A stretch of 64,000 nucleotides of DNA from Solibacillus sp. FSL K6-1523 (lineage in GTDB: Bacteria > Bacillota > Bacilli > Bacillales_A > Planococcaceae). The notes below the pieces were generated by a model. That model saw only the letters and a list, made by a program, of their open reading frames with translations, did not search any database and had not been told where the DNA came from. A program made the translations under genes and the position numbers. Below, piece after piece: positions 38,464 through 47,435 of the stretch; position 1 is the stretch's first letter; each line of letters begins with the position of its first letter. The stretch is taken from assembly GCF_038005225.1 (NCBI RefSeq), contig NZ_JBBOSU010000001.1, positions 1,724,001-1,788,000 of the forward strand, read 5' to 3'.

Positions 38464-39231
38464 ATGGAAATGTTTAGTCTTGAAAATAAAGTGGCAATTG
38501 TTACAGGTGCTGGTCGTGGGATTGGCCGTAGTGTCGCTATTGGGTTAGCAGAGGCTGGTGCAAAGGTTATTGTGTGCAGTCGAACGGAATCAGAATTAGT
38601 AACACTTCAGCAAGAGATTAATGCGATAGGAGGAGAATGTGCGATAGTGACTTGTGATGTCGAAAAAACAGAGCAAGTTCAACATGTAATCAATTTCACG
38701 AAGGAAAAGTACGGAACTATTGATATTTTAATTAATAATGCAGGCATTACAAAAAAAGTGGCAGCAAAAGATTTGGCACTAGAAGATTTCGAAAAAATTA
38801 TCAGTGTGAATTTAACAGGAGTATTTTTATTCGCACAGCTTGCAGGGCGTGTAATGATTGAACAGGGGTTTGGTTCAATCATCAATGTATCTTCAGTTGC
38901 TTCAGAGCAAGGAATAACTGGTTCAGTGGCTTATGCAGCAAGTAAGGGGGGAGTAACGATGCTTACAAAAACGCTGGCATTAGAATGGGCGAAGCTTGGT
39001 GTGCGTGTCAACGCAATTGCACCAGCTTACGTAGAAACTCCTTTGGTTGAGGCAGTAAAAAATTCACGTGAGGGATTTGAGGAGTTGGTTAACAATCGTA
39101 CACCGCTCGGAAGAATGGCTAAACCTCAAGAAATGGTTGGTGCATGTATTTTTCTAGCAAGTGAAGCGTCGACATACATTACAGGTGAAACAATCTTTTT
39201 GGATGGCGGATGGCGTACTTTTGGGCTATAA
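38464..39231 (+). CDS. Short-chain dehydrogenase/reductase (FabG-like)
   Basis: 255 residues. Cofactor site TGAGRGIGRSVAIGLAEAG, NNAG motif and catalytic Ser...YAASK (SSVASEQGITGSVAYAASKGG). R in CSRTESEL after the second strand suggests NADP preference. It could act on a hydroxylated or keto-acid intermediate of the pathway. It lies between acyl-CoA dehydrogenase and transporter genes in the same operon. Exact substrate unknown. Confidence 0.85.
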   Translation: MEMFSLENKVAIVTGAGRGIGRSVAIGLAEAGAKVIVCSRTESELVTLQQEINAIGGECAIVTCDVEKTEQVQHVINFTKEKYGTIDILINNAGITKKVAAKDLALEDFEKIISVNLTGVFLFAQLAGRVMIEQGFGSIINVSSVASEQGITGSVAYAASKGGVTMLTKTLALEWAKLGVRVNAIAPAYVETPLVEAVKNSREGFEELVNNRTPLGRMAKPQEMVGACIFLASEASTYITGETIFLDGGWRTFGL

Positions 39232-39260
39232 AATCAATAATATGATAAGGAGTGTGTTAT

Positions 39261-39437
39261 ATGTTTAATATTCCAGGTGAGGGATGGATCGCACTTAGTA
39301 TTTGGTTTACAGTCATTATTATTCCATGGGTTTATTCGGCGTTTTTAATTAAGAAAATTAATGATTCTGGAGTGGAGCGTTGGGGTGCAAAAAAAGCTGA
39401 GAACGTGACACAAGTGAATAGTGAGGTGAAAGTATGA
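39261..39437 (+). CDS. Small membrane subunit next to a sodium:solute symporter
   Basis: 58 residues with one membrane helix (WIALSIWFTVIIIPWVYSAFLI) and a charged tail. The ATG at 39261 follows AAGGAGTGTG; it overlaps the symporter gene by 4 bases (ATGA). Small one- or two-helix partners precede several sodium:solute symporter genes, so it is probably an accessory subunit. Not matched to a named family. Confidence 0.75.
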   Translation: MFNIPGEGWIALSIWFTVIIIPWVYSAFLIKKINDSGVERWGAKKAENVTQVNSEVKV

Positions 39438-40975
39438 ATATTGCAACAGCAATCATTGCAGTTGTATATGTTATTGTTCTGTTCTACTTCATTATTAAAG
39501 GAAATAAAAAAAGTTCAAATATAGATGATTTTACTGTAGGTGGCTGGAGTATGAGCCTTGGCATTAGTATTTTCTACTTCACAGCAACATGGGTAAGTGC
39601 AGCATCAGTTTTAGGTGTACCAGGAATTCTATACGCAAATGGCTTTGCTGGGATTACAGGTTGGTTTGCTGGTTGGTTTTTTGCAACAGCGATCCTACCG
39701 TTAATTGCATATAAAATTCGTCGTCCGATGTTTCCAGTGCGGACAATTCCAGAGTATATGAGATTGCGTTTCGAGCCTTATGCAAAGAAGAGCTTCCTAC
39801 AGAGTTGGTCATCAGTCATGATTATTTTCGGTTATATCAGCTATGTAACAATTCAAATTACAGGGATTGGTTATCTTTTATCACAAGTCACAGGGTTAAG
39901 TTATATCGTTTCCATCTTTATCTTCCTCATCTTCATTTTAATTACTGTATTAGGTGGGGTATGGTCGGTTGCATTGACGGATGTACTTAATACGATTGTG
40001 ATTATCGTTGGGCTTATTTTTGCTGCGAGCCTTATTTTAATGAAGACTGGGGGCATAAGTGAGTTATTTGCACAGGCGGCCCTTATTAATACAGCGGCAA
40101 CTGAAGGTGGAACAGCAATTCCAAAAGGAGGACTGTTTAGCCCGCTAGGAACATTCTCAATGGCAGCAATGATTGGGATTTTCTTATCTAACTCTTTGGG
40201 TGCGGCGGTATCGCCACATTGGCCAACACGTCTGTTATCAGCAAAAAATGTGAAAACAGCTGTATTTACCCCATTACTTTCTACTGGGTTATTGACATTA
40301 GTATTTTCATGTTTACTAGTACTTGGAATTGGTGGGCGTGTACTGATACCAACAATGCCAAGTGGAATGACGACAGATCAGATTGTACCATTACTTATAA
40401 GCCAACATATGAATCCACTTGTAGCAGGTATATTGATTGCAGCAATTTTTGCAGCAGCACTTTCTACTGCAAATGGGATGATTTTACAAGCGTCAATCGC
40501 CACATCATACGACTTATACCGAAATCTTAGCAAGAAAAAGGTAGAGGATAGGGCATTAATTCGTATTACACAAGTTTTATTAATTATCATTTCAATTATT
40601 TCATTTGTGTTCTCAATTAATCCTCCAGCCTTTATAGCGATGGTTGCTGCATATGTATTTGGATTCTTTGGTTGCGCATTTATTGGGCCAATCTTCTTCG
40701 GATTGTATTGGAAGCGTGCAAATAAGCAAGCAGCTTACGTAGGTACAATTGTTGGTGCCGTTACTTATATTTTACTAATAATTTTGCAAAATCAAGGTGT
40801 TTATACATTTATTATTCCACCAGTTGCAATTGGAATGGGATTATCTTGTACAGGTATGTTAATTTGTACACTTATTTACCCACCAGCGCCTCGTGTTGCA
40901 TGGGAACCATACTTCGAGGAGCATATTTCTAAAGAAACTAAAGAACTAGTTGATCTAGCTATGAAAAATGGATAA
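39434..40975 (+). CDS. Sodium:solute symporter family transporter
   Basis: 513 residues, about 13 membrane helices. SSS-family motifs: DDFTVGGWSMSLGISIFYFTATWVSAASVLGVPG and IPEYMRLRFEPYAKKSF near the start, then AAIFAAALSTANGMILQASIATSYDLYRN. It imports a solute with sodium. Its place between beta-oxidation genes and a CoA ligase indicates an organic acid as the substrate (inference). Translationally coupled to the small gene upstream. Confidence 0.9.
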   Translation: MNIATAIIAVVYVIVLFYFIIKGNKKSSNIDDFTVGGWSMSLGISIFYFTATWVSAASVLGVPGILYANGFAGITGWFAGWFFATAILPLIAYKIRRPMFPVRTIPEYMRLRFEPYAKKSFLQSWSSVMIIFGYISYVTIQITGIGYLLSQVTGLSYIVSIFIFLIFILITVLGGVWSVALTDVLNTIVIIVGLIFAASLILMKTGGISELFAQAALINTAATEGGTAIPKGGLFSPLGTFSMAAMIGIFLSNSLGAAVSPHWPTRLLSAKNVKTAVFTPLLSTGLLTLVFSCLLVLGIGGRVLIPTMPSGMTTDQIVPLLISQHMNPLVAGILIAAIFAAALSTANGMILQASIATSYDLYRNLSKKKVEDRALIRITQVLLIIISIISFVFSINPPAFIAMVAAYVFGFFGCAFIGPIFFGLYWKRANKQAAYVGTIVGAVTYILLIILQNQGVYTFIIPPVAIGMGLSCTGMLICTLIYPPAPRVAWEPYFEEHISKETKELVDLAMKNG

Positions 40976-41035
40976 GTAAAGAATGAAAGTTGTAACAAAT
41001 CTGCCTATGCATGTTATTCAGGGAGGGATATTACT

Positions 41036-42634
41036 ATGCAATGGAAAAAAAATTATCCACCTCAAGTTGATTGGGAAATTGATATTCCAGAAAAAACAAT
41101 GGTAGATATTTTCTATGAAGCTCTTGGATCAAGCCCATCACAGATTGCACTTATACAAAATCAGCACTCCATTACGTATGAACAATTTGGGAAGGACGTC
41201 TTTAAACTTGCAAATCAGCTGCAAAAGGATGGAATTAAAAAGGGCGATCGCGTCGGATTAATGATGAATAATAGCATTGAGTATGTAATTAGCTTCTATG
41301 CAGCGTTGATTATCGGTGCAATAATTGTTCAAAATAATACGCAATATTCAAAACGTGAGTTATATTACCAGCTTAATAATACAGCTACGAGCACTTTAAT
41401 CATTGATGAATCCCTACTTAGCGAATTTAAAGACCTTCATAATGAAACTACTGTCAAAAAGGTTTATGTTCATATGGCAGATGAATCAGTGCCATATAGT
41501 TTAGGTTATATTTTAAAACATGGGATCCCATCTATTGAACGTGCAATACTTAATCCTAAAGAGGATGTAGCAGTAATTCAATTTACTGGCGGTACAACAG
41601 GGGTTTCCAAGGGGGTAATGCTGACACACTTTAATATTTTTTCCAACGTGGTACAAACACATAGGTATTTAGGCATCAATATGCAAAAAAACAAAGAAAA
41701 ACTCTTGAATGTGCTACCGCTGTTCCATGTGTATGGTATGACAGTTTCAATGAACTATATGATTTATCTTCATTCAACAATGGTAATTATGCGAAAATTT
41801 TCGAGTACTGAAACACTAGATATTATTCATAACAAACGTATTTCGATGTTTCCAGGAACACCAACAATTTATGTAGGTGTCAATCATCACCCAGAAATAA
41901 AAAAATATGATCTTACATCAATTCATACATGTATAAGTGGATCTTCACCTTTACCTATTGAAGTAAAAAATCAATTTGAACAAATTACTGGTGCAAAGGT
42001 AGTCGATGCATATGGATTAAGTGAAGCGTCGCCAGTAGCACATAGTAATCCTGTAAATGGAGAACGAAAACCTGGAAGCATCGGTCAGCCTATCCCAAAT
42101 ACAAACTGTAAAATTGTTTCTATTGTAGATGGTGTAACTGAATGTGGGCTAAATGAAACTGGAGAACTTGTGATTAAAGGTCCACAAGTAATGAAAGGGT
42201 ATTGGGAAATGCCAGAAGAGACTACAAATGTTTTAAGAGATGGTTGGCTTTATACTGGAGATTTAGCCTATATGGATGAGCAGGGATATTTCTTTTTAGT
42301 AAGCCGTAAAAAGGATGTCATTATTTCTGGAGGATTTAATATTTATCCACGTGAGGTAGAAGAAGTTGTATTTAATCATCCCGCTGTCAAAGAAGTCATA
42401 GCAATAGGTATACCCCATGCGTACCGAGGGGAAACTGTGAAAATATTTGTAGTGCTCGTAGAAGGGAAATCCTCTACTGAAGAAGAAATTATTTCATATT
42501 GCCATGGAAAACTTGCAAAATATAAGCTACCGACGCAGGTTGAATTTAGAGATGAACTTCCTAAAACGGCGGTAGGGAAAATTTTAAGAAGAACGTTAGT
42601 AGAAGAAGAGCAAAGGAAAATATTCATAAAGTAG
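41036..42634 (+). CDS. AMP-dependent acyl-CoA ligase
   Basis: 532 residues of the ANL superfamily: P-loop IQFTGGTTGVSKGVMLTH, AYGLSEASPVAHSNP, YTGDLAYMDEQGYFFLVSRKKDVIISGGFNIYPREVEE and the catalytic Lys in LPKTAVGKILRR. It activates a carboxylic acid to its CoA ester with ATP. The GGFNIYPREVE signature is typical of fatty-acid/aryl-acid ligases. AGGGAGGG precedes the ATG. It is the entry step for the operon's pathway. Confidence 0.92.
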   Translation: MQWKKNYPPQVDWEIDIPEKTMVDIFYEALGSSPSQIALIQNQHSITYEQFGKDVFKLANQLQKDGIKKGDRVGLMMNNSIEYVISFYAALIIGAIIVQNNTQYSKRELYYQLNNTATSTLIIDESLLSEFKDLHNETTVKKVYVHMADESVPYSLGYILKHGIPSIERAILNPKEDVAVIQFTGGTTGVSKGVMLTHFNIFSNVVQTHRYLGINMQKNKEKLLNVLPLFHVYGMTVSMNYMIYLHSTMVIMRKFSSTETLDIIHNKRISMFPGTPTIYVGVNHHPEIKKYDLTSIHTCISGSSPLPIEVKNQFEQITGAKVVDAYGLSEASPVAHSNPVNGERKPGSIGQPIPNTNCKIVSIVDGVTECGLNETGELVIKGPQVMKGYWEMPEETTNVLRDGWLYTGDLAYMDEQGYFFLVSRKKDVIISGGFNIYPREVEEVVFNHPAVKEVIAIGIPHAYRGETVKIFVVLVEGKSSTEEEIISYCHGKLAKYKLPTQVEFRDELPKTAVGKILRRTLVEEEQRKIFIK

Positions 42635-42643
42635 GTGGATGGA

Positions 42644-43378
42644 ATGCGTTTACTGGATAAGGTGGCAATAGTTACAGGGGCAGCAAGTGGCATAGGATTT
42701 GCTGCTGTAAAACGCTTCGTAGAAGAAGGTGCAAGGGTGGTGATCGCGGATTTCAATGAAGAGGCAGGAAAAGAAGTAGCAGAGCAATTCCAGCATGAGC
42801 AAGTTAAGTATATTATGACTGATGTTAGTAACCGTGAAAGTGTAAAGGAACTAGTGAATCAGACAATTGAGCAATTTGGACAAATTGATATTTTGATCAA
42901 TAATGCAGGTATTACTCGTGATGCGATGTTGTACAAAATGACTGATGAAGACTTCCAGCAAGTAATCAATATTAATTTAACGGGCGTATTTAATTGTACC
43001 CAAGAAGTCATACCTTACTTTATTAAACAACAATCAGGTAAAGTTATAAATACAACATCAGTAAGTGGCGTATACGGTAATATTGGTCAAACAAACTATG
43101 CAGCAGCAAAGGCAGCGGTTATTGGAATGACGAAATCATGGGCAAAAGAGCTAGGGAGAAAAGGCATCAATGTAAATGCAGTTGCACCAGGCTTTACAAT
43201 GACATCTATGGTGGAGAAAATGCCACAGCACGTTATTGATAAAATGGTAGATATGATTCCGCTACAACGTCTTGGAAAACCTGAGGATATTGCCAATGCC
43301 TATTTATTCCTTGCATCTGATGAAGCATCCTATGTACATGGACATGTATTACATGTAGATGGTGCTATTATGATGTAA
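42644..43378 (+). CDS. Short-chain dehydrogenase/reductase (FabG/PhaB-like)
   Basis: About 244 residues: TGAASGIGFAAVKRF, Asp in VVIADFNEEAG (indicating NAD preference), NNAGITRDAMLYKM, catalytic Ser/Tyr in TTSVSGVYGNIGQTNYAAAK. The RDAML/KM segment is typical of 3-ketoacyl reductases, including acetoacetyl-CoA reductase. ATG at 42644 behind GGTGG. Last gene of the operon. It may oxidise the opposite 3-hydroxy enantiomer from that handled by the hydroxyacyl-CoA dehydrogenase (inference). Confidence 0.85.
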   Translation: MRLLDKVAIVTGAASGIGFAAVKRFVEEGARVVIADFNEEAGKEVAEQFQHEQVKYIMTDVSNRESVKELVNQTIEQFGQIDILINNAGITRDAMLYKMTDEDFQQVININLTGVFNCTQEVIPYFIKQQSGKVINTTSVSGVYGNIGQTNYAAAKAAVIGMTKSWAKELGRKGINVNAVAPGFTMTSMVEKMPQHVIDKMVDMIPLQRLGKPEDIANAYLFLASDEASYVHGHVLHVDGAIMM

Positions 43379-43384
43379 TGATAT

Positions 43385-43444
43385 CTTTTTATATTTACTA
43401 CGCAAAAAAGACTGAATGGAATTTTCATTCAGTCTTTTTTGTTG
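43385..43444 (+). terminator. Terminator inside a relic copy of the permease 3' end
   Basis: GACTGAATG / CATTCAGTC stem (43410-43434) and TTTTTT. The preceding bases (CTTTTTATATTTA.TACGCAAAAA) copy the 3' end of the siderophore permease at 32619-32643. In total about 53 of 61 positions match 32619-32679. It ends the catabolic operon. Confidence 0.8.
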
Positions 43445-43583
43445 AAGAGCGGATAAATCTTGAAATATACATATAATAATTAGATTTTCATACCTTAATA
43501 CCATTACCTCGAGATTTTTAGTTTGACGCAATCTTAAAGGAAACAGTATCTTTCGTCTTTTATCTAATTATAAAGTTCGTAAT

Positions 43584-43694
43584 CTAGAGTACTTGAATAA
43601 AATATACATAAATTGCATAGCCAGTGAGAATTGATAAACCGAAGATAACAGCAGCAATAATCATATACCCCAGTTTAAATTGTCGAGCGTGCAT
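43584..43694 (-). CDS. 36-residue single-helix membrane protein
   Basis: MHARQFKLGYMIIAAVIF then GLSILTGYAIYVYFIQVL, one hydrophobic helix after a short basic start, N-in orientation predicted. AAAGGGAGG lies 8 bases before the ATG at 43694. The frame extends further upstream without a ribosome site. No family recognised. Monocistronic between the catabolic operon and cobT. Confidence 0.6.
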   Translation of the reverse strand: MHARQFKLGYMIIAAVIFGLSILTGYAIYVYFIQVL

Positions 43695-43916
43695 TTTTTT
43701 GGCCTCCCTTTTATTTACTGGTAATACTAGGCACTTCAATATATGTCTAGCAATTTGGAGTATGCAAAATGGGCACGAGTTTTTGAAAATGAGGAAGATT
43801 AACATACTATGTAAATTCGTTCCGTAAAAGGTGGATTTATGGAAGAAATGGGTGTACGTAAATGTTATAATATTCTATGTTCATAGAAAAATTAGTTTTT
43901 AAGGAGTGTACATATT

Positions 43917-44945
43917 ATGTTATCATTTGCCATTCAAAGTTTAGATGACGCTGTTATGGAAGAGGCTAGACAATATATTGACTCACTTACAAAGCCACCT
44001 GGTAGTTTAGGGCGCTTAGAGGAAATTGCCATTCAACTTGCAGGGATGACAAGTCAGGTAAAGCCTGATATTACGCCAGGTATTTTAGTATTTGCTGCAG
44101 ATCATGGCGTTGTAGTAGAAAATGTATCCGCCGCACCGCAATCTGTGACACATCAAATGGCCATCAACATGGTAGAAGGTGGAGCGGGTATTAGTATTTT
44201 CGGACAAATGATTGGCGCGACAGTAGATGTTTATGATGTAGGTATAATGCAAGATGTCCCATCAGAAAAGGTCATTAAGAAAAAGGTCCGAATTGGAACA
44301 GGGAATATTACCAAAGAATGTGCCATGACAGCGGAGGAAGCATGGAAGGCAATTGAAGTTGGTTATGAGGCAGCAAAACAAACGATTGCTCGTGGTGTTC
44401 GTTGCTTAATCGTAGGCGAGTTAGGTATTGGTAATACAACACCGAGTAGTGCTATTTTATCTGTATTGCTAGAAAGAGATCCGCTATCTGTTGTTGGTCG
44501 GGGCGCGGGTATTAATGATGAACAATTACAAAATAAAATTGAAGTGTGCCGTGAATCCATTGCGTATCATCAACCAAATAAAAACGATGCCATTGATATT
44601 TTATCGAAAATAGGTGGACTGGAAATTGCCGCAATGACAGGTGCAATGCTTGCGGCGGCAGAATTACGTGTGCCAATTTTATTAGACGGCTTTATTTGTA
44701 CAGTATCGGCTTGTCTTGCTAAATTACTAGCACCAGGTAGTGAGCAGTATATGCTTGTATCGCATCAATCTGTTGAACCAGGGCATATCGCTGCTTCTGA
44801 ATTCCTTGGAAAGAAGGCCTTAATTAGCTTGGATTTACGTTTAGGTGAAGGGACTGGGGCTGCGATCGCTTATCCGATTGTTCAGGCCGCAAATGTTATG
44901 GTAAAAAACATGGCTACTTTTGAGAGTGCTAAAGTAACTCTTTAA
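43917..44945 (+). CDS. cobT: Nicotinate-nucleotide-DMB phosphoribosyltransferase
   Basis: 342 residues, CobT family: SLTKPPGSLGRLEEIAIQLAG, VFAADHGVV, AAPQSVTHQMAINMVEGGAGI, GELGIGNTTPSSAI and the catalytic Glu in LDLRLGEGTGAAIAYPI. It activates dimethylbenzimidazole for attachment as the lower ligand of cobalamin. No other cobalamin genes are nearby and no cobalamin riboswitch is visible in the 80 bases upstream, suggesting salvage or remodelling rather than full synthesis here. AAGGAG precedes the ATG. Confidence 0.93.
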   Translation: MLSFAIQSLDDAVMEEARQYIDSLTKPPGSLGRLEEIAIQLAGMTSQVKPDITPGILVFAADHGVVVENVSAAPQSVTHQMAINMVEGGAGISIFGQMIGATVDVYDVGIMQDVPSEKVIKKKVRIGTGNITKECAMTAEEAWKAIEVGYEAAKQTIARGVRCLIVGELGIGNTTPSSAILSVLLERDPLSVVGRGAGINDEQLQNKIEVCRESIAYHQPNKNDAIDILSKIGGLEIAAMTGAMLAAAELRVPILLDGFICTVSACLAKLLAPGSEQYMLVSHQSVEPGHIAASEFLGKKALISLDLRLGEGTGAAIAYPIVQAANVMVKNMATFESAKVTL

Positions 44946-45316
44946 ATTTAACTATAAAAGGTGTTGTTTCATAATTTTGAAACGGCTCCTTTTTTTAGTG
45001 CGCTCGGTATGTGTATAAAAACCCACCTCAACACAATGCTGGTTGAAAGTTTAGTTAGAATTAAACTTGTTTCAAGAGAACTAATTTTTCTAGAATAAAT
45101 GGATGAAAACCTCGTGATTCTAAAGCCACTATAAATAATTTATTTCAGAAAATTAAGCGCTCCTTTATCGTTGGTTTATCCAACTCTGAAAGGAGCGTTG
45201 TTTTGTTTCTACTGTTGTTGTTTAGGCTGTTGAAATATGACAAATAACATTCTTAATGGGAACAATATCTAATTAAATAAAATATGTTCAAGTTAAAACG
45301 CATTTAATTTTAAGTA
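44946..45316. other. Intergenic region with a strong terminator hairpin
   Basis: No gene seen. Positions 45158-45197 form CGCTCCTTT / AAAGGAGCG with an inner GTTGG/CCAAC stem, followed by TTGTTTTGTTT. A weaker T-rich site near 44980-44997 could end cobT. Confidence 0.6.
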
Positions 45317-45367
45317 TTGACAAAAAATTAAAAACTCAATAAACTATATATGAGCATATAATCATAT
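45317..45367 (+). promoter_or_regulatory. Promoter and metal-responsive operator of the CDF gene
   Basis: TTGACA (45317-45322), 17-base spacer, TAAACT (45340-45345). It is followed directly by ATATGAGCATATAATCATAT (45348-45367), a TGA-N8-TCA dyad of the type bound by ArsR/CzrA zinc sensors. The arsR gene 1.6 kb downstream has a matching dyad in its own promoter. Confidence 0.75.
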
Positions 45368-45407
45368 ATTGGTTGTATATAAAAATAAATTAGTTGGAGG
45401 GATCGTT

Positions 45408-46364
45408 ATGTCGGAGCATCACCATGATCATAATCACGCACATAGTACAAATAAGAAAGTATTATTCATTTCCTTTTTAATCATTACGAGTTATATGGTT
45501 GTAGAAGCGGTAGGGGGGTATGTGACGAACAGTTTGGCCCTGCTTTCTGATGCGGGTCATATGCTTAGTGATTCTATTTCACTTGGGATTGCCTTACTTG
45601 CTTTCACGTTAGGGGCAAAGGCTGCGAATGCTAGTAAAACGTATGGCTATAAACGTTTTGAAGTATTGGCAGCGGTTTTTAACGGTGTGACGCTTATACT
45701 TGTCGCACTGTTCATTTTCGTTGAAGCAATTGAACGTTTTGCAAATCCACCAGAAGTTGCGACGACTGGTATGCTTGTTATTAGTAGTATTGGCTTAGTA
45801 GTGAATATGATTGTTGCTTGGATTATGACGCGCGGTGGGGATACGGAAGAAAATTTAAATATGCGCGGAGCATACCTTCACGTTATTAGTGATATGCTGG
45901 GCTCTGTTGGTGCTATCATTGCAGGCTTACTCATCCTGTTCTTTGGATGGGGCTGGGCGGATCCGTTGGCGAGTGTTATTGTGGCGGTGCTTGTTTTACG
46001 AAGTGGTTATTATGTATCAAAAGCTTCGTTACACGTTTTGATGGAAGGCACACCTCAAAATGTAAATGTAGAAGACGTTGTAAAAATAATTGAACAGACG
46101 AATGGAATTAAAGGGTTGCATGATTTGCATATTTGGTCTATTACAAGTGGTCTGAATGCACTTTCTTGCCATGTGGTAGTAGATGACCAAATGACGATTG
46201 CAGAAGGCGAAAAACTACTTCATAAAATTGAACATGATTTACTGCATCAAAATGTTCAGCATGTGACGATTCAACTAGAAACAGCAGCCCATCAACATGA
46301 TCATTCGATTTTATGTACCGCGAAAGCCGATCCACCTGATGCACATGCACACCATCATCATTAA
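45408..46364 (+). CDS. czcD: Cation diffusion facilitator, zinc/cadmium exporter
   Basis: 318 residues: His-rich N-terminus (HHHDHNHAH), six membrane helices with the metal site LLSDAGHMLSDSISL (Asp, His, Asp) and YLHVISDMLGS, a cytoplasmic domain (LHDLHIWSITSGLNALSCHVVVDD), and a His-rich tail (AHHHH). It is a proton-coupled efflux pump for zinc and probably cadmium or cobalt. ATG at 45408 behind GGAGGG; a longer upstream frame lacks a ribosome site. Its promoter has an ArsR-type operator. Confidence 0.92.
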   Translation: MSEHHHDHNHAHSTNKKVLFISFLIITSYMVVEAVGGYVTNSLALLSDAGHMLSDSISLGIALLAFTLGAKAANASKTYGYKRFEVLAAVFNGVTLILVALFIFVEAIERFANPPEVATTGMLVISSIGLVVNMIVAWIMTRGGDTEENLNMRGAYLHVISDMLGSVGAIIAGLLILFFGWGWADPLASVIVAVLVLRSGYYVSKASLHVLMEGTPQNVNVEDVVKIIEQTNGIKGLHDLHIWSITSGLNALSCHVVVDDQMTIAEGEKLLHKIEHDLLHQNVQHVTIQLETAAHQHDHSILCTAKADPPDAHAHHHH

Positions 46365-46465
46365 ATAAGGAGAGTTTACTTTCCTAAAATAGCTTTAAGC
46401 CTGTGACTATTTTGCCCATTAGAATCGTGTATAATAAGGTTAGTAGTTAGTGAGGGGGCTTTGTT

Positions 46466-46798
46466 TTGGAAAATAATATGGAACAAATGAATGTATCGGC
46501 AGAAGAATCTGTGGCATGTCGAAAAAGTCATCACCCAGAGCACGTGAAGAAAAATTTAACGGTGCGTTTAAATCGTATTGAAGGCCAAATTCGTGGTATT
46601 AAAGGGATGGTCGAGAAAGATGTGTATTGCGATGATATTATTACACAAATTTCGGCAACCCAGTCGGCATTAAATAGTGTAGCGAAAATTTTACTAGAAG
46701 GTCACTTAAAAGGTTGTGTGGTCGATCGTTTAGCTGAAGGGGACGGAGAAGTATTAGATGAATTACTCGTTACCGTTCAAAAGTTAATGAAAAAGTGA
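46466..46798 (+). CDS. CsoR-family metal-sensing repressor (paralogue 1)
   Basis: 110 residues, all helical, DUF156/CsoR family. The Cu(I) ligands of CsoR are conserved: Cys in KDVYCDD, His and Cys in EGHLKGCVVDRL. The N-terminal CRKSHHPEHVKK and RLNRIEGQIRGIKGMV are also typical. TTG start behind GAGGGGG. Very similar to the CsoR at 47436-47768, but no TACCCC/GGGGTA-type box is seen in its own upstream region. Probably a duplicated copper sensor; it may have another metal or target. Confidence 0.85.
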   Translation: MENNMEQMNVSAEESVACRKSHHPEHVKKNLTVRLNRIEGQIRGIKGMVEKDVYCDDIITQISATQSALNSVAKILLEGHLKGCVVDRLAEGDGEVLDELLVTVQKLMKK

Positions 46799-46831
46799 AG
46801 CCTATATGCAATTTAAAAAGAAGTACATCCT

Positions 46832-46870
46832 AAACAGGAGAGAAAACAATGATGTTTTTTCTCCTGTTTT
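46832..46870 (+). terminator. Terminator after CsoR paralogue 1
   Basis: AAACAGGAGAGAAAAC pairs with GTTTTTTCTCCTGTTT (one mismatch), followed by T residues. Confidence 0.8.
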
Positions 46871-46933
46871 AAAATTGTCTTCTAAAAGTAGTTCCTTTTG
46901 ACTTTCTATGGTAAAGTTTCTATATGAATTGTT

Positions 46934-46953
46934 ACATGAACATATGCTCATGT
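46934..46953. promoter_or_regulatory. ArsR/CzrA-type operator
   Basis: ACATGAACATATGCTCATGT, a TGA-N8-TCA dyad, 33 bases upstream of the arsR start, matching the site in the CDF promoter. Autoregulation of arsR and shared control of the exporter are inferred. Confidence 0.75.
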
Positions 46954-46986
46954 AAAATTGATTTATTGTAGGAGGCATCGTATAGA

Positions 46987-47304
46987 ATGAAGGAAGAAGC
47001 ACAAACTAACCCACATGAATTAGACGAGGAAACACTTTTTGTTGTATCGCAAACATTTAAAGCGTTAGGTGATCCAACGCGAATTCGTATATTAAATTTA
47101 CTATGCTGCGCAGAACATTCAGTAAATGACATTTCGGAAGTACTGAATTTAGGACAGTCTACCGTATCCCATCAACTACGATTTTTAAAAAACTTACGAT
47201 TAGTAAAATTCCGTCGTGATGGAACGACCTTGTACTATTCAAGTGATGATACTCATGTAATGAACTTATTGCATCAAGCGATTGACCATGCAAAACATGA
47301 ATGA
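46987..47304 (+). CDS. ArsR family zinc/cadmium sensor (CzrA-like)
   Basis: 105 residues, winged helix: [61 protein letters not shown]. The alpha-5 zinc site of CzrA is present in [19 protein letters not shown] (Asp, His ... His, His spacing as D84/H86/H97/H100). An extra CysCys in LLCCAEH recalls the alpha-3 site of CadC/ArsR. Its likely targets are its own promoter and czcD, which share the operator. GTAGGAGGC precedes the ATG. Confidence 0.9.
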   Translation: MKEEAQTNPHELDEETLFVVSQTFKALGDPTRIRILNLLCCAEHSVNDISEVLNLGQSTVSHQLRFLKNLRLVKFRRDGTTLYYSSDDTHVMNLLHQAIDHAKHE

Positions 47305-47384
47305 TGGTCAGAGCTAAAGTCAGTTAGATCAAGGCTGAGATAGTACATTAAAAAAATTTAAAATAAATAAATCACCCCACTTTA

Positions 47385-47403
47385 CATACCCTGCATAGGT
47401 ATG
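47385..47403. promoter_or_regulatory. CsoR operator
   Basis: CATACCCTGCATAGGTATG, a dyad of the TACCC...GGTA class bound by CsoR, 33 bases upstream of the second csoR gene. Confidence 0.75.
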
Positions 47404-47435
47404 GTATTATAAATTCAAGGTTAGGAGGCGAGTAA

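Noticed and set aside
43840-43916. Cobalamin riboswitch upstream of cobT
   Set aside because: The region is too short and lacks the conserved B12-box pattern.
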